Positions 1 to 9,100 of a stretch of 64,000 nucleotides of DNA are shown here, piece by piece. Numbering within the stretch: position 1 is the first letter of the stretch; each line of letters starts with the position of its first letter. The stretch covers positions 156,732 to 220,731 of the forward strand of contig PLZA01000031.1 of the NCBI GenBank assembly GCA_003153505.1, given 5' to 3'. The notes below the pieces were generated by a model. The model was given only the letters and a program-made list of their open reading frames with translations, searched no databases and was not told the DNA's origin. Source of the DNA: Candidatus Dormiibacterota bacterium. GTDB lineage: Bacteria; Chloroflexota; Dormibacteria; Aeolococcales; Aeolococcaceae. A program made the position numbers and the translations under genes.

Positions 1-339
1 GGCGATCTCGGTGCCGACGTTGAGATGCTCTTCGACGTTCTCGACTGCGAGGACGGGTGTTCCGGCCGCAACACGGCCCACCAGCGGGAGGTTGACGATG
101 TTGCTGTGGCGGCGGGCTGCCTGTGTGTCAACGATCTCGACGGTCCTCGACTTCGCTGGATCGCGCGTGATGAACCCGCGCGTCTCGAGGGTGTTCAGGT
201 GGTTCTGCACCGTCGAGGACGAGCTGAGACCGACCGCCCGGCCGATCTCTCGAACGGTTGGTGGGTATGAATGATCGCGGCTGTGATCTCGTAGGTAATC
301 GAGGATTTGACGCTGCCGCGGGTTCAGGGAGTCAGGCAT
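1..339 (-). CDS. lexA: LexA repressor, N-terminal part (cut by window edge)
   Basis: The SOS-response transcriptional repressor. It is not in the ORF track because the stop lies outside the window. Reading the minus strand from ATG at 339 gives 113 open codons starting MPDSLNPRQRQILDYL, the LexA winged-helix DNA-binding domain (residues about 1-65, with the recognition segment VREIGRAVGLSSSSTVQNHL). A linker follows, then VGRVAAGTPVLA, which contains the Ala-Gly autocleavage bond. The Ser/Lys catalytic dyad would lie beyond position 1. A GGAGG sits upstream with long spacing (about 13 bases), so the exact start is slightly uncertain. Its own promoter carries a LexA-type box, suggesting autoregulation. 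miaA lies immediately upstream on the same strand. Confidence 0.93.
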   Translation of the reverse strand, partial: MPDSLNPRQRQILDYLRDHSRDHSYPPTVREIGRAVGLSSSSTVQNHLNTLETRGFITRDPAKSRTVEIVDTQAARRHSNIVNLPLVGRVAAGTPVLAVENVEEHLNVGTEIA

Positions 340-376
340 TGCTTCGAAACATCCTCCAGCCAGCTGGGCGACCCGG

Positions 377-416
377 AATGTATCACGGGATCCCGAAAAA
401 TGCAAACGGATGTTCT
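377..416 (-). promoter_or_regulatory. lexA promoter with overlapping LexA (SOS) box
   Basis: On the minus strand a -35-like TTTGCA (401-406) and a -10-like TACATT (377-382) are separated by 18 bases. Overlapping the -35 is AGAACATCCGTTTG (403-416 reversed), which matches 11-12 of 14 positions of the Gram-positive SOS box CGAACRNRYGTTCG. The position fits steric repression of lexA by its own product. The site is also only a few bases beyond the miaA stop codon, so lexA may additionally be reached by read-through from miaA. Confidence 0.6.
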
Positions 417-420
417 GGCC

Positions 421-1380
421 CTACGGAGTGCCGCCGAGGAAGTCCTCACCCGCCTCGGCGGAGGCGACCAGCTTGAGAACCCCGGCGAGCAGGTCATCGA
501 AGCTGATGAGATCGGGTCGAAACCAGGTGAGGCGCGCATCGCGACGGAACCATGTCCGTTGGGCTCGGGCATAACGCAAGGTGCGACGCATGGTCGCCTG
601 CATCGCGGCCTCGAGATCGATGTGTCCCTCGATGAGGTCGAGTGCCTCGCTGTACCCGATGCCACAGGATCCGATGACGGCGCGGTCGAGCCCGCGTCCG
701 AGCAGCCACCGCACCTCGTCCTGGATCCCCCCGCTGTCGAACATACCGGCGATGCGGTGCTCGATCCAGCGGGCGTGCACCGGCCGCGCGACGTCGACAC
801 CGATCATCACGGCTGGCCGGGGTGCGGTTCGCCGCCGAGCGCCGGCGATCGAGCCGCCCTTGGCGTCGAGGATCTCGAGTGCGCGGATCACCCGTCGAGG
901 GTTGCGCTGGTCGATCTCGGTCGCCCCGCGCGGGTCTCGCCTGCGCAATTCCTCAGCGAGCGTGGCGAGGCCTTCGGGCGTGGCGGCGAGTTCGGACCGG
1001 TCGGCGCGCCGGACCGGGTCGGGTGGGACCTGCGCGAGGTCGAATCCGTCGACCAGGGCGGTGACGTAGAGGCCCGTGCCCCCGGCGACAACGGCGCGGC
1101 GCCCGCTGCGATCGAGCCGCTCGAGGCTGCGTCTTGCTGCCATCAGCCAATCGGCCACGGTGAAGGTCTCGCCCGGGTCGCAGAGGTCGAGCAGGTGGCA
1201 GCGCACCCCGTGCAGCTCCAATGGCCGGGGTGCGCAGGTGCCGACGCGGAGCCCGCGGCGCACCTGGCGAGAGTCCGCATTGATGATCTCCGCCGGAGCC
1301 AGCGCCTGGGCGCAGGCGACGGCGAGCGCCGTCTTGCCGGAGCAGGTCGGTCCGACGATGACCAGCATCGGATGGCTCAT
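421..1380 (-). CDS. miaA: tRNA dimethylallyltransferase MiaA
   Basis: Transfers a dimethylallyl group to N6 of A37 in tRNAs reading UNN codons. The product is then thiomethylated by MiaB, encoded upstream in the same cluster. The P-loop VGPTCSGKT is at residues 5-15, followed by INADSRQV and the VVAGGTGLYV motif typical of DMAPP:tRNA transferases. I start at MSHPMLVIVGPTCSGKT (ATG 1380) rather than the ORF-track start at 1455. This gives a normal 319-residue length and an ATGA overlap with the mutL stop, the junction style used throughout this cluster. Confidence 0.95.
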   Translation of the reverse strand: MSHPMLVIVGPTCSGKTALAVACAQALAPAEIINADSRQVRRGLRVGTCAPRPLELHGVRCHLLDLCDPGETFTVADWLMAARRSLERLDRSGRRAVVAGGTGLYVTALVDGFDLAQVPPDPVRRADRSELAATPEGLATLAEELRRRDPRGATEIDQRNPRRVIRALEILDAKGGSIAGARRRTAPRPAVMIGVDVARPVHARWIEHRIAGMFDSGGIQDEVRWLLGRGLDRAVIGSCGIGYSEALDLIEGHIDLEAAMQATMRRTLRYARAQRTWFRRDARLTWFRPDLISFDDLLAGVLKLVASAEAGEDFLGGTP

Positions 1381-3131
1381 CGTGGCGGCCGCCGGAACGC
1401 TCGACGCAGCATCGCGTCGTCCAGGACGAGCACGGAGGGGCGCCCGTGCGGGCACGTCGTCCCCCCCGGCGTCGCGACGAGCTGATCGAGGAGCTGCCGC
1501 TGGGCGACCACGTCGAGGCGGTCACCGAAGCGCACCGCGGCGTGGCACGCGACCAGCGCAGCCAGGCGATGACGCCGTTCCTCGGTCCCGGCGTCGCGCT
1601 GGTCGAGACCGTCGAGCAGCTCGGCGACGAGCACCTCCGGATCTGCAGTCGCGGCGCTCATCGGCACCGCCGTGCACCGAATCGTGCCAGGGCCGAACTG
1701 CTCGATGCTGAAGCCGGATCGCGAGAAAAAGTCATGTTCGTCTGCAACTTGCGAGGCGCGATCGGGTCCGCACTCGACCACGACCGGCATGAGGAGGAGC
1801 TGGGACCCGGCGGCCTCCGGTGCGTCATGCCGCCAGCGGGCCAGGAGCTCGGTGTAGAGCACCTTCTCGTGAGCCGCGTGGGGATCGATGAGCACCACCG
1901 CGTCGCCTGCCGTGGCGACCAGGAACCCGCTGCCCGCCTGTCCGAGCGGCTCCATCGCGGTGAGCGCCGGCACGGCGCCGAGACTTGCGGGCGCTCCCCC
2001 GGATGCCTCGCCCGACGACGTCCGCAGGGCGCTGACGCTGCGAGGATCAGGCCGACCGAGGACATCCAGGTCGCCGTCGCGCACCTCGAGCATCCCGTGC
2101 GCGAAGCCCGAGGGAACGGTGCCGTCACCGCCCAGCGGGGGCGCGGCGCGCAACGCGGCCCAGCACGCGCGCTGCACGGCGCTGAATACCCCCCGCTCGT
2201 CGCTGAAGCGCACCTCGCGTTTGGCGGGGTGCACGTTGACGTCAACGGCCTCCCCCGGCACCTCGACGGTCACGACCCCGTAGCCATGCCGGCCGCCGGG
2301 GATCAGGCCCCTGTACGACTCGTCGACGGCTGCAAGCAGCGCGCGATTGTGCACGAGGCGAGCGTTGACGATGAGCACCAGTCCGCCCCGGGTTGCTCGA
2401 TGCGCGTGCGGTGGCGAGATCGCCCCGCCCACTGCGATCGGACCAGGTGCGGCGACATCGAGCAGATCCCGTTCGGCGCGGGTCCCGATGACCGCCCGGA
2501 TCGCCTCGCGGAGGGTCCCTCCCGCGGTGCGCAGCACCATGCGGCCGTCGTTGGCGCAGGTGAACGCGACGCTCGGGTGGGTGATGGCCAGATCGGCGAC
2601 GACCCGGACCGCCGCGCTCCCCTCGGTCGCGACCGAGCGCAGAAATCGGAGCCGCGCGGGCGACGCGGCGAACAGCTCGCAGACTTCGATACGGGTTCCT
2701 GGAGCGCTCGCTGCGGCGGCGCGGGAGAGCACCTCACCGTTGCGCACATGCAGGGTGGCCCCACCGCCCGCGCCGCGCGCCCGAGTGGTGATCCGCAACT
2801 CAGACACCGCGGCGATGCTGGCGAGCGCCTCACCCCGAAAGCCGAGCGTCCGCACTCGCGCGATGTCGCCGGCGACGGCGATCTTGGACGTTGCGTGACG
2901 CTCGACGGCGAGCTCCAGATCGTCGGCCGCGATGCCGGTGCCGTCATCGACCACGAGGATGCGCACGAGGCCGCCACCCTCGATGGCGACGTCGATGCGG
3001 GTCGCGTCGGCGTCAAGGGCGTTCTCGATCAGCTCCTTGAGCACCGACGCGGGCCGCTCGATGACCTCGCCGGCTGCAATCGCATCGGCAACGACCTGCG
3101 GGAGCCGCAGGATCGGGGCGGATGCGATCAC
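1377..3131 (-). CDS. mutL: DNA mismatch repair protein MutL
   Basis: MutL couples mismatch recognition by MutS to strand incision. The N-terminal GHKL ATPase is clear: ENALDADAT (N box), DDGTGI, and TLGFRGEALASIAAVS. The C-terminal dimerisation/endonuclease region carries DPHAAHEKVLYT, a variant of the DQHA(x)2E(x)4E metal motif with Q to P and the last E to T, then ACHAAVRFGD and CPHGRPSVLVLD, which are conserved in nicking MutL proteins. At 584 residues it is of normal size. It overlaps mutS and miaA by 4 bases on either side, so the mismatch genes are translationally coupled. Endonuclease activity is likely but the motif is not canonical. Confidence 0.96.
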   Translation of the reverse strand: MIASAPILRLPQVVADAIAAGEVIERPASVLKELIENALDADATRIDVAIEGGGLVRILVVDDGTGIAADDLELAVERHATSKIAVAGDIARVRTLGFRGEALASIAAVSELRITTRARGAGGGATLHVRNGEVLSRAAAASAPGTRIEVCELFAASPARLRFLRSVATEGSAAVRVVADLAITHPSVAFTCANDGRMVLRTAGGTLREAIRAVIGTRAERDLLDVAAPGPIAVGGAISPPHAHRATRGGLVLIVNARLVHNRALLAAVDESYRGLIPGGRHGYGVVTVEVPGEAVDVNVHPAKREVRFSDERGVFSAVQRACWAALRAAPPLGGDGTVPSGFAHGMLEVRDGDLDVLGRPDPRSVSALRTSSGEASGGAPASLGAVPALTAMEPLGQAGSGFLVATAGDAVVLIDPHAAHEKVLYTELLARWRHDAPEAAGSQLLLMPVVVECGPDRASQVADEHDFFSRSGFSIEQFGPGTIRCTAVPMSAATADPEVLVAELLDGLDQRDAGTEERRHRLAALVACHAAVRFGDRLDVVAQRQLLDQLVATPGGTTCPHGRPSVLVLDDAMLRRAFRRPPR

Positions 3132-5782
3132 GTCGACGCTCGCTCGCGCAGCTCGGCGAGCTTGTTGAGCGCCGCAATCGGCGTCATTCCGTCGAGGTCG
3201 AGGGAGGCGAGCTCGCTCATGACCGGGTGTGGTCCAGGATCGCTGATCGAGAGCGTCAACTGGTCGGCGGCGAGCTCACCGCTGCCGCCGAGCGGCCGCT
3301 CACGCTCCTGTGCGGCGAGCAGCTGCCGGGCTCGTGCCAGGACACCGCCGGGGATGCCCGCCAGCTTGGCGACGTGGACGCCGTACGAGCGGTCGGCGCC
3401 GCCCGGAACGATGCGGTGCAGAAACGTGATGTCGCTGCCGTCGTCGACCACCTCGACGCGTGCGTTTCGCACCCTCGCGAGGTGTGTCGCGAGCACAGTG
3501 AGCTCATGGAAGTGGGTTGCGAAGAGCGTGCGGCAGTTGAGTTGGGGTGCGTCGTGCAGGTATTCCACCACCGCCTGGGCGATGCTCACACCATCGTACG
3601 TGGAGGTTCCACGACCGATCTCGTCGAGGATCACCAGGCTGCGCCCAGTCGCCTGACGGAGGATCGCGGCAGTTTCTGCCATCTCCACCATGAACGTGGA
3701 GAGCCCGCCGCTCAGGTCGTCGTGCGCGCCGATGCGGGTGAAGATGCGATCGCATACCCCGATCGCAGCCTCCTCTGCCGGGACGTACGAACCGACCTGA
3801 GCGAGCAGCACGATGCTCGCGATCTGACGCAGATAGGTGGACTTGCCGGCCATGTTCGGTCCGGTCAGGACGACGATGCGCGCGCTCTCGTCGAGGCTCA
3901 CATCGTTGGGGACGAATCTCCCTGGGCCGAGCGTGCGCTCCACGAGCGGATGGCGTCCACCCCTGATGCGCAGGGTCGATGAATCGTCGACGGCCGGGCG
4001 CACCCAGTGCTCTTCCTCAGCCACTGTGGCGAGCGATTGGGCAACGTCCAGGGTCGCGACAGCGGCCGCGGCGTCGGCGAGCGCACGCGCCTCGGTCGCC
4101 ACTCGAGCCGCAGCGCCGGCGAGCAAATCGTGCTCGCGCGCGATGGCGCGTTCGCGGGCGTGGAGCACGATGGTCTCGTGCTCCTTCAGGTCGGGGGTCA
4201 CGAAGCGCTCGGCGCCGGCAAGCGTCTGCTTGCGTGAGTACTCGTCCGGGACGCGATCGCGTTGCGCGTTCGGGATTTCGATGAAGTACCCGAAGACACG
4301 GTTGTAGCCGACGCGCAGCGACCGAATCCCCGTGCGCTCGCGCTCGGTTGCCTCGAGTGCCGCGAGATACGTCCGCGCATTACTTCCGGCCGCGCGGAGC
4401 TCGTCGAGCTCGGCATCTGCACCTGGACGGATGGCACCCCCATCACCGGCGCTCCCGGGGAGGTCGTCGGAGAGCAGCGCATCGAGGCTCTCGGCGAGCC
4501 CCTCCGGCGCCCGGCAGTGCGTGGCGGCCGCAGCGAGCTCTGCGACGGGAGCCATCGTCGCGACCGCGGCTCGCGTCGCCACGAGCGCGGCGCATGCGTC
4601 GCGAATGGCGCCGAGGTCCCTGGGTGTCGCCATCCGCTGCACGCAGCGGGCAACGAGTCGCTCGAGGTCGCGCATCCCGCCCAGCGCCTCGCGCAGGTGG
4701 CGCCGGGAATCGCGGTCCGCGACCAGCGCTTCGACCGCGTCGAGGCGCTGGGAGATCTGGCCGACGTCGATGAGGGGCTCCTGCAGCCGGGTCCGAAGCA
4801 GGCGCACCCCCATCGGCGTGCGGGTCGCGTCGAGGACCTGGAGCAGCGAGGCGCCGCGCTCGCCCAGACGCGCGAAGAGCTCGAGGTTGGTGCGCGTGTG
4901 TGCGTCGAGGCGCATCGCGGTGCCCGCCGGGCGGATCACGATCGTGAGGAGGTCCTGGCTGATCACGATGTGCGCGCGTTCGCAATACGCGAGAATGGCG
5001 CCTGCAGCGCGGAGCGCCGCCGGCAGCGCCGCGACCCCCAGGCCCTCGAGCGAGACCGCGCCGGTGGCGCGGCGTACCCGCTCCTCCGCACGGGTCCGGT
5101 CGAAGACCGCGCCGGCAAGTGGCGTCACCTGCAGGAGCCCGGCGAGCGTGGAGGGCACCGGGATGGTGTCCTCCACCAGTAGCTCGCTGGCGTCCAGTCG
5201 GGTCAGCTCATCGGCAACCGCGGCGCTGTTGAGGTCTCCATCGACCTCGGAGAGCTCGAGGTGCTGGGTGTTCGGGTCGAATGCAGCGATCCCGACACGG
5301 CCGTTCACTGCACACAGCGCGATGCAGCGGGACACTGCCGACGGGTCGAGCAACTCGGCCTCGACCACCATCCCCGGGCTCAACACCCTGGTGACCTCGC
5401 GCCGGACCAGGCGACCGGAGACGACCTCCCCCACCTGATCCCAGATTGCCACTCGCTGCCCGGCGTCGAGCAGCTTGCGAATGTGCTGGACGATCGCCTG
5501 ATGGGGCACACCGCACATCGGGAGCCGGCCCGCGGCGCCGAATCCCCGACCTGTCAGCTGCACTCCGAGAATCGGTGCCGCGATCAGCGCGTCCTCGCCG
5601 AACATCTCGAAGAAGTCGCCGAGGCGCGCGAGGACGATCGCGTCCGCGTGGTCCGCCTTGACGGCGCGGTATTCGCGCAGGATCGGTGTGTCGCCGGCCG
5701 ACTCGAGGTCGAGCGTGGTGCGAGGTACCTCTGGCACCGCCGCGACGAGGTGCGGAGCCCGAACTTTCGAGCTCGTGCTCAC
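3128..5782 (-). CDS. mutS: DNA mismatch repair ATPase MutS
   Basis: Recognises mismatches and small loops in DNA. The mismatch-binding GDFFEMFGEDA motif lies about 50 residues in. The C-terminal ABC ATPase has Walker A GPNMAGKST, the signature region DDLSGGLSTFMVEM and Walker B LVILDEIGRGTSTYDG. A C-terminal helical tail follows the ATPase. The ORF track starts at 5818, but GTG at 5782 makes a GTGA overlap with the miaB stop and begins VSTSSKVRAPHL, giving 884 residues. I prefer that start, though the longer one is not excluded. Confidence 0.96.
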   Translation of the reverse strand: MSTSSKVRAPHLVAAVPEVPRTTLDLESAGDTPILREYRAVKADHADAIVLARLGDFFEMFGEDALIAAPILGVQLTGRGFGAAGRLPMCGVPHQAIVQHIRKLLDAGQRVAIWDQVGEVVSGRLVRREVTRVLSPGMVVEAELLDPSAVSRCIALCAVNGRVGIAAFDPNTQHLELSEVDGDLNSAAVADELTRLDASELLVEDTIPVPSTLAGLLQVTPLAGAVFDRTRAEERVRRATGAVSLEGLGVAALPAALRAAGAILAYCERAHIVISQDLLTIVIRPAGTAMRLDAHTRTNLELFARLGERGASLLQVLDATRTPMGVRLLRTRLQEPLIDVGQISQRLDAVEALVADRDSRRHLREALGGMRDLERLVARCVQRMATPRDLGAIRDACAALVATRAAVATMAPVAELAAAATHCRAPEGLAESLDALLSDDLPGSAGDGGAIRPGADAELDELRAAGSNARTYLAALEATERERTGIRSLRVGYNRVFGYFIEIPNAQRDRVPDEYSRKQTLAGAERFVTPDLKEHETIVLHARERAIAREHDLLAGAAARVATEARALADAAAAVATLDVAQSLATVAEEEHWVRPAVDDSSTLRIRGGRHPLVERTLGPGRFVPNDVSLDESARIVVLTGPNMAGKSTYLRQIASIVLLAQVGSYVPAEEAAIGVCDRIFTRIGAHDDLSGGLSTFMVEMAETAAILRQATGRSLVILDEIGRGTSTYDGVSIAQAVVEYLHDAPQLNCRTLFATHFHELTVLATHLARVRNARVEVVDDGSDITFLHRIVPGGADRSYGVHVAKLAGIPGGVLARARQLLAAQERERPLGGSGELAADQLTLSISDPGPHPVMSELASLDLDGMTPIAALNKLAELRERAST

Positions 5783-7167
5783 GCCACCTTGCCGGCCGGC
5801 TGCGCGTGCAACTGCCATGCGCTCGACGCGACCACCTGCGCGGTGTGCAACTCACCTGGAAGCGCCGCCCCCGCCGGTAGCCACGCCACCTTGTTCTCCC
5901 TCGTCCTGCCGTACGGCCTGCCGTCCTCGGCGACGCCGTCGACCAGGACCTCCACGCTGGATCCGACGTACTCCGCGTTGCGAGCTGCCGCGATCTCCCG
6001 CTGGACGCCGAGGAGATGGTTCAGCCGGGCTTTCTTCTCGTGCAGCGGCACATCGTCCTCCCGGCGTGCGGCTGCTGTGCCCGGACGAACCGAGTAGGCG
6101 GCGAGATGAACGGTGTCGAAACGCAGCTCACGCATCAGCGCTTCCGTGCCCGCGAACTCCGCCTCACTCTCGCCGCAGAACCCGACGATGATGTCGGTGC
6201 TGAGGGCTAGGCGCGGACCGACCGTCCGGACCGCGGCCTCGATCTTGGCCCGGTACTCCTCGACGCTGTAGAGCCGGCGCATGCGCCGGAGCAGGTTGTC
6301 GTCGCCCGCCTGCACCGGGAGGTGGAGCTGCTCGCACACCGTCGAGAGGTCGCGCATCGCCGCGAAGAGGTCGGGGACCGCGTTGCGCGGATGCGACGTC
6401 AGGAAGCGGAGCCGCCACAAGCCCGGGACGGCGTCGACGGCGGCGAGGAGTTCGGGCAGACGGGCTCGGCGTTGCTGGTCGTGGTACGAATTCACGTTCT
6501 GACCGAGCAGGGTGACCTCGCGCACCCCCTGGGCGACGAGGCGCTCCACGTGGTCGACAACCTCCGGAAGGGGACGGCTCAGCTCGCGGCCGCGCACGAA
6601 GGGAACGATGCAGTACGTGCACATCTCGTTGCAGCCACCCATGACGGCAACGTAAGCGCTGAGCCGGTCGGAGGCGGGCACGATGACGGGTCCGTCGAGA
6701 TTCGGGGCGTGGAGGGCCTGGAGCTTGGCGAGGAACCCGTCAGGCTCGCGGACGTCGAAGACGTAATCGAGCTCAGGGAGCCGGTTGAGGAGCGTCTCCC
6801 CATGCTCCACGGCCATGCACCCGGTGAGGGCGATCGCCCGGCCCGGCCGGGCGCGCTTCCACGGAATCAGTTCGCGGAACTTCCCGAAGACCTTCTGCTC
6901 GGCGTTGGCGCGCACCGTGCAGGTGATGAGCACCGCGATGTCAGAGTCGTCGAGTCCCGTTTCCGGGATGCACCCGATGTCGGCGATCTGCGCGCCCAGC
7001 TCCTCGCGGTCGGCGTCGTTCATCTGGCAACCGATGTGCCAGAGATGCACGCGCGGCGCCCTCCCGAGCACCGGCACCTGGGGCTCCCGGCGCGGCGCTC
7101 GCGCGATCAGCGGGAGCGGGCGGAAACCTCGCGCCGAGTCGCTGAGGATCGGTACCGGGGTGGGCAT
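5779..7167 (-). CDS. miaB: tRNA-2-methylthio-N6-dimethylallyladenosine synthase MiaB
   Basis: A radical-SAM methylthiotransferase that converts i6A37 to ms2i6A37, acting after MiaA. An N-terminal UPF0004 domain carries cluster cysteines (HIGCQMNDADRE, ITCTVR, LTGCMA). The radical-SAM core has the CxxxCxxC motif in GGCNEMCTYCIVPFVRGRE. A TRAM domain ends the protein (residues about 390-455). It is 462 residues long. Roughly 40 residues precede the first domain and look proline/arginine rich, so the true start could be internal. It sits between spoVS and mutS, with a 4-base overlap to mutS. Confidence 0.95.
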   Translation of the reverse strand: MPTPVPILSDSARGFRPLPLIARAPRREPQVPVLGRAPRVHLWHIGCQMNDADREELGAQIADIGCIPETGLDDSDIAVLITCTVRANAEQKVFGKFRELIPWKRARPGRAIALTGCMAVEHGETLLNRLPELDYVFDVREPDGFLAKLQALHAPNLDGPVIVPASDRLSAYVAVMGGCNEMCTYCIVPFVRGRELSRPLPEVVDHVERLVAQGVREVTLLGQNVNSYHDQQRRARLPELLAAVDAVPGLWRLRFLTSHPRNAVPDLFAAMRDLSTVCEQLHLPVQAGDDNLLRRMRRLYSVEEYRAKIEAAVRTVGPRLALSTDIIVGFCGESEAEFAGTEALMRELRFDTVHLAAYSVRPGTAAARREDDVPLHEKKARLNHLLGVQREIAAARNAEYVGSSVEVLVDGVAEDGRPYGRTRENKVAWLPAGAALPGELHTAQVVASSAWQLHAQPAGKVA

Positions 7168-7218
7168 CGTCGAAGCCTAGCAGTGTGCTCCCGCGGCCAT
7201 GGGACGCGAGGGACGAAG

Positions 7219-7479
7219 CTAGCGGACTTCGACGACCAGACGGATGCCGGTGCGCTCCTCGCCGTCGATGGAAATATCGATGAATGACGGGATGCAGACC
7301 AGATCGAGACCGCCCGGCGCGACGTAGCCGCGGGAGATGGCGATCGCCTTGATCGCCTGGTTGATCGCCCCGGCGCCGATCGCCTGGACCTCGACCCTCT
7401 TCTGTGTGCGCACCACACCGGCGATCGCGCCGGCGACGGCGACCGGCTTGCTCGTTGCTGAGACTTTGAGAATTTCCAA
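7219..7479 (-). CDS. spoVS: Stage V sporulation protein S (SpoVS) family
   Basis: A small Alba-like protein; in Bacillus it affects sporulation stage V and septation, but the family is also widespread in non-sporulating bacteria. The sequence LEILKVSATSKPVAVAGAIA through IPSFIDISIDGEERTGIRLV matches SpoVS end to end. The ORF track gives a 221-residue frame from 7884, but a TTG at 7479 preceded by GGGGTGA at good spacing gives exactly 86 residues, the usual family length. It lies directly downstream of rny, an arrangement seen in several Gram-positive lineages. No sporulation genes appear in this window, so a sporulation role should not be assumed. Confidence 0.93.
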   Translation of the reverse strand: MEILKVSATSKPVAVAGAIAGVVRTQKRVEVQAIGAGAINQAIKAIAISRGYVAPGGLDLVCIPSFIDISIDGEERTGIRLVVEVR

Positions 7480-7591
7480 AGGGGATGTCACCCCGGGGGC
7501 GTCATGTGAGGGCGGTGAGTAGGACGTCGTCATTATCGGCCGCGATTGTCGCCCCCCGCACCGCGGAGCACCGGCCAGCGCGATGCAATCG

Positions 7592-9100
7592 TTACTTCGC
7601 GTACTCGACGCTGCGCGTTTCGCGCAGGACGACCACTTTGACGCGGCCGCTGTAGCTTCCCTCGCCGTGCAGACGCTTGGCGATCTGTCGGGCCATGATC
7701 TGCGCCTCGTCATCGCTGATCTCGTCTGGTTTGACGAGAACCCGCAGCTCCTTCCCGGCGAGGACCGCGAAGCTCCGCTCGACGCCGCGGAACTCGTTGG
7801 AGATTGCCTCGATGCGTTCGAGGCGCTTGATCGTCGAGGCGAGTGATTCTCTGCGCGCACCCGGGCGGGCGGCGCTGATCGCATCCGCGGTCATGAGGAT
7901 CGCCGCGGCAGGCGATCGCGGCTCCTCGTCGTAGTGATGGGACCGGACGGCCTGCACCACCGCGGCTGGACGCCCGAGCCGTGCGAGGATTTCGCCTCCC
8001 ACGATGGCGTGGGGACCGTCGACATCGTGTTCGACCGCCTTCCCGATGTCGTGGAAGAGGGCTGCCTCCTTGGCGGTCTGCTCGTCGAACCCGATCTCTG
8101 CGGCGATCATCCCGGCGATCGCGGCGGTGTCCTTACTGTGGGAGAGCACGTTGTGGCCATAAGAGTTGCGGTAGCGCAGCGTGCCCAGCAAGCGCGCCAG
8201 CTCGGGATGCACGTTGGTGAGGCCGATGTCCTGGCAGGCCTGCTCGCCCTCGTGCTTGATCTGTTGGGCCAGCTCGTTGCGGGCTTTGACCACCATCTCC
8301 TCGATCCGCGCCGGATGGATGCGCCCGTCGCTGAAGAGCCGTTCAAGCGTGGCTCTGGCGATCTCGCGGCGCACCGGGTCGAAGGAGCTGAGCACGATTG
8401 CCTCGGGCGTGTCGTCGACGATGACATCGACGCCCGTGGCCGCCTCGAGCGCACGGATGTTGCGCCCCTCCCGTCCGATGATCCTGCCCTTGAGCTCGTC
8501 CGATGGGAGATGCACGACCGTGACCGACGCCTCGCCGCTCTGCTCGGACGCCTGGCGCTGCATGGCGGCGATGAGGATCTCGCGGCTGCGTTCGGCGGCC
8601 TCCTCGCGAACCTGTGTCTCGGCCTGACGGATCCGCTCGGCGATCTCCGGAACCAGTTCGCCTTCGACGCTGCGGACGACCTCGACGCGGGCCTCTTGCT
8701 CGGAGAGCGCAGCCACGCGTTCGAGCTCCCTGGTGATGAGCCCCCGCTCGTCCTCGACGGTCTGGCGCAGGGTCTCCAGTTCGGATTCGCGACGGGTCAG
8801 GCGTTGTTCGTTCGAATCCAGCTCGCGGAGCCGGCGCTCGAGCCCCTCCTCGCGTTGATTGGTCCGCTGTTCGAGGCGTGCGATCTCCGCTCTGCGCTCA
8901 CGTACCTCCGCCTCAGCCTCGTCGCGCCGCCGTGCCGCTTCCTCCTTGGCAGCGAGCAGCACCGACTTTGCTTCCTGCTCGGTTGCGCGGACCTGATCGA
9001 GACGGCGCTCGGCATCGGCGTCGTGCGTGATGCGGCTTTGCGCCACCGTTCTGCGCGCGTAGATGAGGGCTGCAGCCGCAAACGCGGCCGCAACAATCAC
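7592..9100 (-). CDS. rny: Ribonuclease Y
   Basis: A membrane-anchored endoribonuclease that initiates mRNA decay in many Gram-positive bacteria. It has a short N-terminal hydrophobic helix (VIVAAAFAAAALIY), a long charged coiled coil (residues about 20-200), a KH domain with GRIIGREGRNIRALE, and an HD phosphohydrolase domain with ALFHDIGKAVEHDVDG. At 502 residues it matches the family. The start is odd: the only standard start codon before the coiled coil is GTG at 9100, yet the hydrophobic stretch continues upstream in frame (IGIEILALVGL) without a stop until about 9182. A rare start such as ATC or CTG may therefore be used. Confidence 0.94.
   Translation of the reverse strand: MIVAAAFAAAALIYARRTVAQSRITHDADAERRLDQVRATEQEAKSVLLAAKEEAARRRDEAEAEVRERRAEIARLEQRTNQREEGLERRLRELDSNEQRLTRRESELETLRQTVEDERGLITRELERVAALSEQEARVEVVRSVEGELVPEIAERIRQAETQVREEAAERSREILIAAMQRQASEQSGEASVTVVHLPSDELKGRIIGREGRNIRALEAATGVDVIVDDTPEAIVLSSFDPVRREIARATLERLFSDGRIHPARIEEMVVKARNELAQQIKHEGEQACQDIGLTNVHPELARLLGTLRYRNSYGHNVLSHSKDTAAIAGMIAAEIGFDEQTAKEAALFHDIGKAVEHDVDGPHAIVGGEILARLGRPAAVVQAVRSHHYDEEPRSPAAAILMTADAISAARPGARRESLASTIKRLERIEAISNEFRGVERSFAVLAGKELRVLVKPDEISDDEAQIMARQIAKRLHGEGSYSGRVKVVVLRETRSVEYAK

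Noticed and set aside
1446-3656. 736-residue plus-strand ORF
   Set aside because: It is the antisense shadow of mutL and the 3' end of mutS, with no recognisable domain; the high GC content makes long antisense frames common here.
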